Positions 57,017 to 64,000 of a stretch of DNA of 64,000 bases are shown piece after piece. The position numbers were made by a program, and so were the translations under genes. The notes beneath the pieces were generated by a model. It saw only the letters and a program-made list of their open reading frames with translations. It did no database searches and was not told where the DNA came from. Positions within the stretch are counted from its first letter, which is position 1. Each line of letters begins with the position of its first letter. Location: NCBI GenBank assembly GCA_022376465.1, contig JACDTU010000011.1:496001-560000 (forward strand), in the 5' to 3' direction. This stretch comes from Cubamyces lactineus. Lineage: Eukaryota; Basidiomycota; Agaricomycetes; Polyporales; Polyporaceae.

Positions 57017-58598
57017 GCAACCGCCGCCCAGCGGAGGTCGATTTTCCCTTCACACACGCGCTAGCTATGAACACCATGACGTACCGGGCGTGGACTGGCT
57101 CCGGAAAGCGCAGCTGCGTGGGTTGTGCTGTATATTAGATCCAACGCTCGCCGCTCATGCTGGAGCGTGTAGTGTACACCTGATGGATGGATATTTGCTT
57201 GTTGACATCACGAGTCCCCTGAAAGTGGAGATGACCTACAGACATGACAGGTACGCACGAGGCACTGCGGTATGAACGTGCCTCTCTAGGATCCAGAGTG
57301 GAGGTGAAGGCGATGCGCGTGTACGTGCGCGGCGAATTGGTGACCGCAGGTCTTCGGAACGCAACTTATGCAACGCATGATAGGTGGGTGGGTAAAGTCG
57401 TTGCCCGAAGTAGGCTATCGCATCCGGGATGAAGCCTGAGGCCTGAGGCCAGAGATTGGATCATTGGTGGCTGTAGCAACTTCAGTCCGCCCAAGTCAGA
57501 TCATAGCTTCCATCCAGGCCTCGTTGGGCTTAATCGTCAAAAGAAATCTTTGCTAACGTCTCCTGCAGTCGACAACACTGCTGCGGTCAGATGCATCCTC
57601 CCAAGGCCGAAGTGTCTCAGAAAAGTGGGATCCTCATAAAACCACAGAAACGATGCGTGCCGCCGCGGCGAGTGGTACGACGGTGCCACGCTTGGACCAC
57701 GCCGAAGGCAGCTCGCGGACCCTGGGTTCCAGAGCCCAGACCGGTGCTACAGTCTACCTGCCCTGCCCTGCGGCACACTTGCCGAATTCATCCCCGGCGA
57801 GGCTCGCACACGTACACAGGTTTAGTCTGTGAGAAGGGGGAGGGGCCCCGGTTTGGTTCACGTACGTTCAAGTACGTCTGGCAGTGGACGGTCGCTCCGA
57901 AAGCCTCGGTCCGAGCGCGGCTTCGCGAGTTTAACGCTGCAGATAATCTCGGCGCGGAAGTTTGAAGGTTAAGATGCAGATGCTTGATAGCTTTGGGAAG
58001 CAGCGATGAAAGTCGAGCCAAGATTGTCGAGGGGGAGACCGTCCCCCGAGTCCAGGCCCGAACGACTATTCATTCCGCCCATATGACAATCATGCATTCA
58101 TGGCACGATGGATGAAAGGCAGAGATAGCGGGCGCGGTCATTGGGCACGGAAGTGAGGCGGCCTTTTAGCGGGAATAGACTCATACCTCAGGGTGGGAGG
58201 GGGAAAGGGGGTTTGGATAGAGCATGAGCGCTGATGGAGTTCATCTCGGGGCTCGAGGCTTCGTGGGCAGTGCGCGGGGCAGATTATATGCTACGCCAAG
58301 TGTGTCGACGCTGAGATAAGATAGGAGGGTGTGTCTATCAGCAAGGTAGCATTCATGCACGCACTTACAAGTTCGGCATATATGGCGCGCGCAGCTCGCA
58401 CACCGCAAACCGCCTCCAGGCGTCCCCCGCCACGGTGCAAAGTTCGTGGGCTCCCAAGATGTCATAAATCGTCCCCTTGCCTCTACGGGCCCAAAGATAT
58501 ACTACACTCTACGTGTGGACACCAACCGCCAGCACATAGTCCAAAAAGATCTACAGGTCCACCTCGTCCTGGCTGGGGCTCAAAGTCTTGGTGTATCG
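57017..58598. other. Gene-poor stretch, 1.6 kb
   Basis: This is the shared 3' side of the CYSTM-like gene and the convergent MFS gene. Short open frames on both strands (for example 57591-57965) show no domain. No RNA gene is seen. Confidence 0.4.
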
Positions 58599-61315
58599 CT
58601 AATGAGCAAGCACACGCTCCCCACTTCGGTCACCCTCACGCTCCTCGAGCAGGATCACGCACAGGCCCGCCAAGATGAAGATCACGATGCTCACGTAGAC
58701 CGGGAACGAGTGGTCCACCGTGAGCAGCGTCCCTCCGAGAATGGGCGCGATCATCCCTCCTCTGGTTGGATGCGCGAGTTAGTAAGATAAGATGTGCGTC
58801 TTCTCGCAAAGATGAGGTACTCACATCCGCGAAAGCGCCGACGCGATGCCGCACGCCGTCCCACGGACTACGGACAGAGGTACTCAGGATATTGGAGGTG
58901 TCGATCGCGTAGGACCTTCTTACCTTTTGTGCCGAATATTTCGGGCGTCCAGCCATAGAGTACGGCCCACATCGCCTAGGAAAATGTGTCAGCGCCATAA
59001 TCCTACTCAATCTTGACGCATACACCCACCGTTGCGCTCAAGCTGATCCCAACCGTACTTGCGCGCACCGCCAATGGGTGTTGCACCACCACGAACACCC
59101 AGCAAAAGAAGGCAGTCACGAAAGTGCTTCCGGCCAGAGACCATCGACGGCCCAGGCGTGATTCAATCAGCCACGCGCCGAGCTGTGCGTTACGAAGTGT
59201 CAGGTTCCCTGTGGAACGCGCGGATCGCTTAGAGAAGCACTCACGATCGCGCCGGGACATCCGCCGAGGGAGTACACGACGACGTCCCAGAGGCTGTCCT
59301 CGAGCGATTTGGGCGCACCTCCGGGCTCTCCTGAAGAGGACCGCGTCTCGAGCAGCTTCGGTAGATACACGTTGAACATAGTATACGCTGTAGCCCATCG
59401 GTCAACAAAAACGTAGAGCTTGTGCATGTGCGATTTAGGGGCTTACCAAGTGACATTGCCCACCACGCCGCCCACACCAGCAGCGTCGTTCGCATCCACT
59501 CTGGGGATAACACCATCGCGACGCGGTCAATCCACGCCAGGAGCGGCCGCCTTACCCATCGCGGCAGCGCTTTGCACACGCCCCCGGTCTTGCTCTCGAT
59601 AAAGGTCGATGCAGTTGACATCCGCCTGCTCATCCGTCGGCGACCTATTGGAGCGCTCGAATGCGCACGAGGCTGTGGGCGTGGACGCTCCGTGCTTGTG
59701 GGCAGCTCAGGCGCGGATGGTACGCGTGCAAGGGCGGGAGATGGCGATGTCGAGACTGCAAGCGGGCTGGCGCTGAACAAATGAGCGGAAGCCTCCTGGG
59801 AGGGTGTAGACGGCCTGTGCGGCGTAGCAGGCGGGAGAGGAGTACCAAAGGTGTGCCCTTCGAGCGCCACATCAGGCTCGGACATGGAGCTGTAATGCGA
59901 CGCGTTTCCTGTTGCATCCCGGAGCGCGTCTTCGCTGCGCTCGGCGATGTGACGCGAGAGGGGCGCTGCTTCCTCCAGGACATCCTTCTGGGCGTCGTTT
60001 GCTGTGCCGACGCCGTTGGTTGCGGGTGTAGGCTGAACGACGTCCTGAACGTCACCCGTGTCCAGGTCAAGCTCTTCCCCATTGAAACGCGATATGAGCT
60101 GCAGGGACTCTACTGCCTCTTCTGGTCGCCCAGCGTGCACGAGGTACCGAGGCGATTCGTGTAATCGGAAAAAGACAATGCGTGCGAGGAACATTGACAG
60201 TGTCTGCGGCGAGTTGACGTAAGATTCGTAAGGCATGTACGTGCGGACGATGAACACTTACGATAAGCCCTAGGGCGATCAAGAGATATTTCCACCCCAG
60301 ATTTTGCGACGCGACATCGCAAGGGGCTGGGGCTGGGGGGCACGAGTTGCTTGGGATGACGAGGAGCCCGATGACCGCTGCTAGTACGGCGCCGAAGGAG
60401 AAGAAAACGGACAGTGCGGTGACTAGATACTGTTTCCCGTTGGGCATATGCTCCAATAGGAGGGTGCCGTCAGTAGGCATAGAACCCTGTCAAGGGTTGA
60501 GCGACGGAGACCGACGGCGGGGGTAGGAAATGGACATACGCCGACCGAGCTGCCAAGAAGGAAGAGCGCAAGGCAGAGTAGGACAAACGTGTTTGCGAAA
60601 GACGCAAATATACCGAACAGCGCGGTCAAGAAAAGCGTCGCGTTGAACGCAGTAGTGCGGCCCATTAAGTCCGAACCTGCATGGGCGGGGCGTTAGCTGC
60701 CTCCTGCAAGGAGCCGAATGCGCTGCGTACATGTTCCCCACCCCACGGCACCAAACATCATGCCGGCGAACATGGAGGACGACAGCGTGCCCACATAACT
60801 GTCGCGTACTGTACGAAACGCGTGAGCGCAGACCCTCGCGCAAAGGGGTTAAGCACACATACTGGAGAAATGTTGCTGAACTCGAGGGAGGATGATGGCT
60901 ATGGCTTGGATCCACATCTGCGTGATGGGTCAAATAGACCGTCCTGCAGAATTATATGTACATACGTTGTCCGCCATCCACCCTGCTCATGGTCAGAAAC
61001 CAGCCTAGCACTCAGGTAGACTCTATGGTGCTCACCGAATCCGCATAGACATAGGAGTGTCCATTGGTAACTCCCTGGGAGGTACACTCACTGAGCATTG
61101 TCGTCGCAATGTAACGAGCTACAACACTCACCCATTCCGATGCGGTCAATTGTCCTATCGAGGGGTGTCCTGCCATCCAACTCATCTGGGGTGCCATAGC
61201 CTTCCTCGATGTCGACGTCCTCGTCGTCTCCATCATAGGAATCCGGAACGGAGATGTAGCTCATGCGAGAGGATGTGGACCAAAGACCTGATGCACGGGG
61301 ATTTACCGCAGACAT
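58599..61315 (-). CDS. Major facilitator superfamily transporter (SVOP/sugar-porter-like)
   Basis: About nine exons give a protein of about 750 aa. After an acidic N-terminal tail (DSYDGDDEDVDIEEGYGT) the first membrane helix is YQWTLLCLCGFGWMADNMW-like, interrupted by introns, followed by VGTLSSSMFAGMMFGAVGWG and the loop 2-3 motif SDLMGRTTAFN. MPTDGTLLLEHMPNGKQYLV resembles the loop 4-5 region of SVOP-type and phosphate/sugar porters. After ESPRYLVHAGR comes an unusually long cytosolic loop (about 170 residues, Ser/Pro/Arg-rich) between helices 6 and 7. The second half has WLIESRLGRRWSLAG, AMWAVLYGWTPEIFGTKVRG and a final helix before the charged end EEREGDRSGERVLAH. The substrate is unknown; an organic-ion or sugar carrier at the plasma or vacuolar membrane is likely. 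Confidence 0.85.
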
Positions 61316-61679
61316 GTTTATCCATGGACCGCTGCTGAGTCAATATTGCGCAATGAGACGGCTTAAGGAGTCCTTTCTCCGTAAGGGAACGCCGGTCGCA
61401 CTGAAGAAGCCAGATGGAGATGACACAGCTCAGACGCTAGCGTGCGATAGTAGTCTCGTAATGCTCGCTACGCTGAAGGCCAGGACACGACGCGGTCGTT
61501 GGAGGAGAGGATGGAAGGTAGATGAGCGCGTGGGGCCGTGTTGCAAGCCGGACTCGGAGCGCCATCGTTGACCGGCACGCCTACAACCTTGCTTGCAACT
61601 ACTACATCGTTCCCTACCCGTTGTCGTAGATATCTCTGTCGCATCCCTCAATCCTGTGCAAATACCCAGTGCTGACATG

Positions 61680-63352
61680 TGAACTCTGGACATACTTGTT
61701 CCGGAAGCCCTGTGCTGGATCTGCGTCGATTCTGCGAAATACTTGACCTCGACGCACTTCTTTCCCTTGCAAGAACATCTCGGGTCTTGCACGAGTATGC
61801 TGTCGATGTTATCTGGAACACAATACCTTCATGTGGAAGTCTCATGGACCCGTGAGATCACACCGCATATTCCCCGTCGCTTCCGCCCGCAGACGTGGAT
61901 CGTACGTAACAGTTCAATATCTTCTCTAGCGTACGGATATTGCTCATCTGTTATGGTGATCCACTACACTCTGCAGGATGTCGCTCGGAGATGGACTCTG
62001 AACGACATTGGACGCCTTAAACAGTACGCCCGGCGTGTGCAGCACGTCCGTCTACCCCACGAATGCAAGCATCTACCGTCAAACGCCACGACTCACCATA
62101 TTACACCCAACATCATCACGGCTTGCAGAGCTCTATAATGCCCTGCCTGGTGAGCTCCTCTTGCCTAACCTCGAAACCCTCTACATCAGTCTCGGTGAGA
62201 ATGCGGTCTTTCTCCACAATCTCCATGTCCTATGCGGCCCGAGACTGCGCGAGTTGCGATAGGCCTACTATTATTCGAAACAGGCTATCCAGGGTCTGGA
62301 AGGAGTCGAGGAGGCCATCGCCCCCCTTTCTGCGTAGTCTCCCGGGCTAGAGCGGTTTGTTACGACCTTGCCTCCTACTGCATCGCTCCAGCTCGCACCT
62401 GTAATATCCAGCGTTCTCTGCAACTTGCACCACTTGGTACGCGTGCGGATGGACAATGCCCCAATCACCGCATCGCTGCTTCTCCATTTGGCGCAGCTCC
62501 CTTCGCTGCAGACTCTTCGTGCAAACACCAGCACCATTACGCAGGACGAATGGCAGCCTCCAGGGGCTTCCGACGGCTCAGCACTCGGCGTGTGCTTCTC
62601 TCGACTTGTGGAGCTGGCTCTCACCCACCAATCGATGTTGACTGCATCCCTCTCTATCATCAAAGCCTTGCATTCTCCAGCCCTGCAATCGATGTCCGTG
62701 ACAGTCCGAGACGGCACGATTTCCACGCGCTTGCTCAAAGAGCTTTTTGAGGCTCTCGTGGCTTCCCCAGCGAAACTAAATCTCAGATCAGTCTACGTCG
62801 AAGGAGACCGGCTCGAGGAAGACGACGCTGTTACTTCTGACACCCTCTCGCCTCTCGCTACCTTGCGTGGCCTCACAAGGGTAGCAGTCTGGGTTCGCGG
62901 CCGTTTCGAGATTGACAACAGCGCAATGGCTGTGATAGCTTCTGCGTGGCCGTGCATTTAGGAACTTACACTCGGTCCAGAGGTTATCGACGAAAGTTTC
63001 ACATCTCCGCTTGACCTCGTCGGCCTGCTGCCGCTTGCCCGGAGGTGCCCAGCATTGACCACGCTCGCCGTGGCCATCCACGCAGACGCCCTGCGCATCC
63101 CACATTCGTACCACGCCCACCGACCAGGGAAGGGCAGCACGCAGACCGCGCTGACGTCGCTCGACGTGGGGCAATCGAGAATTCATGACGAGGTCGTCGT
63201 CGCGTCGTTCCTGTCGGACGTGTTCCCGGACCTGCACAGAGTTGTGGATACGATCCCGGATAAGCCTGTTAGGTGGATGACGCTGATGCCGAGTGGCTGG
63301 AGGGCGGTGGGATGGTACTACATTCCGATGTTTGTGCGTCTGCGCAAATAGG
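61680..63352 (+). pseudogene. Decayed F-box/LRR gene
   Basis: An F-box is clear at about 61714-61840 (LRRFCEILDLDALLSLARTS, then RVLHEYAVDVIWNTIP), but it has no ATG; the frame closes upstream at a TGA. A body with LRR-like strands follows (LLLPNLETLYISLGE, LPSLQTLRANTST, RGLTRVAVWVRG). The reading frame must shift near 62040-62110 and again after 62260, with no splice sites to explain the changes. At 62959-62961 a TAG interrupts the frame, with clear homology on both sides (AMAVIASAWPCI before, ELTLGPEVIDES after); a Gln codon is common at this place in relatives, so a C-to-T change is likely. The end near 63250-63350 is again out of frame. It is the only broken member of the F-box set in this window. 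Confidence 0.7.
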
Positions 63353-64000
63353 AGCGCGGATGGGCGAAGCGGTCTCAACAGCGTGGGGCCCCTACTCCGA
63401 GGGTATGAGGACTGGTGTACTGACAGTTCGTGCTTCAATGCGCGATATCTGGGGAGCGTTTCCTCAAAGACCATGCATGTTAGCCTTCCGAGCGTCCGCG
63501 TAGTGTAGCGCCCTACGAGTCCCATAATGTAACTGCGCACGTAGCGGTGGCATATAAACTAGATGTGAATCAACCACGGAATCAATCTGCACAAATCCAC
63601 AGTGGGTCATTAACGTTCGCACAAATATCGCGAGATACGCATTCAAATGCGGCACACACCTGTCTCCATCATGGACGACCGCGAGATCGTGTCGGGCGTG
63701 CCTCCTGCGCCGAACGCGGCGCGCTGTAGGTCCTGCACGTACTTCTGCGGCGACGCTGTCCGTCGCCGGTCCGTCGTCAACATCGCGAACAGTAACGATA
63801 GGTAGAAAGAGGCGGGATGCAGGAGAAGGCATGGTGACCGTATGGCATGGGTAGCCCGTACAATCCAGTAGACAGCGATGCCGGGATCCCGGCGTGAACT
63901 ACCGCAGGAACTAGTGACCGTCGAGTCCCCGAGTACGCCAGCTTGTAGAACACTTCGCGCTTCGCGATACACGCTTCACGCGTACGCTTCGAAAGCTGCC
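63353..64000. other. Right-edge stretch without a supported gene
   Basis: An open frame on the minus strand (63643-63972) ends in a segment FGAGGTPDTISRS that faintly recalls a P450 I-helix, but no further exon fits. The window ends before any gene can be confirmed. Confidence 0.3.

Noticed and set aside
63643..63972. Frame on the minus strand with FGAGGTPDTIS, resembling the oxygen-binding helix of a P450
   Set aside because: The spacing is wrong (extra Pro), and no neighbouring exon encodes the K-helix or haem loop within the window.

Overview
The window looks like nuclear DNA of a filamentous basidiomycete, most likely an Agaricomycete of the Polyporales type. The base composition is moderately GC-rich, almost every gene is cut by introns of about 50-60 nt with GTRNGT...YAG ends, and several gene families typical of mushroom-forming fungi are present: a DUF6534-type seven-helix membrane protein, F-box/LRR proteins in several copies, P450s, a CYSTM-like cysteine-rich protein and Kre9/KNH-like secreted proteins. 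All gene models were read by eye from the sequence; splice sites were accepted only where they restore a recognisable reading frame.

Region 1 (1-13.9 kb) is a dense housekeeping block for nuclear functions: the 5' end of an unidentified gene running off the left edge, a small Kre9/KNH-like secreted protein, Mediator subunit MED7, a BCL7-like SWI/SNF-associated protein transcribed divergently from MED7, the nucleolar RNA-binding protein Nop12, the flap endonuclease FEN1, and a large YEATS-domain protein divergent from FEN1. Region 2 (13.9-34 kb) is looser and more accessory: a DUF6534 membrane protein with many tiny exons, two neighbouring BRI3-like small membrane proteins, a cytochrome P450, two F-box genes and a third, minimal BRI3-like gene, separated by gene-poor stretches of 0.4-2.8 kb. 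Region 3 (34-48 kb) holds a plasma-membrane Na+/H+ antiporter, another F-box protein, a COG2907-type FAD oxidoreductase, a second P450 paralogous to the first, tRNA-Leu(CAG) and an F-box gene paralogous to the one next to the first P450. Region 4 (49-64 kb) carries Rif1, a second Kre9/KNH-like gene, a second tRNA-Leu(CAG), a CYSTM-like gene, an MFS transporter and a decayed F-box pseudogene.

There is no CRISPR array, operon, recognisable transposon coding region or biosynthetic cluster with a core enzyme. I did not find a wholly new system. The most interesting signals are a three-member BRI3-like family with identical exon architecture, a probable GC-AG intron in one of two paralogous P450s, three frame-supported microexons (7, 11 and 12 nt), adjacent PP1-docking motifs at the start of Rif1, and F-box turnover with intact and broken copies close together.
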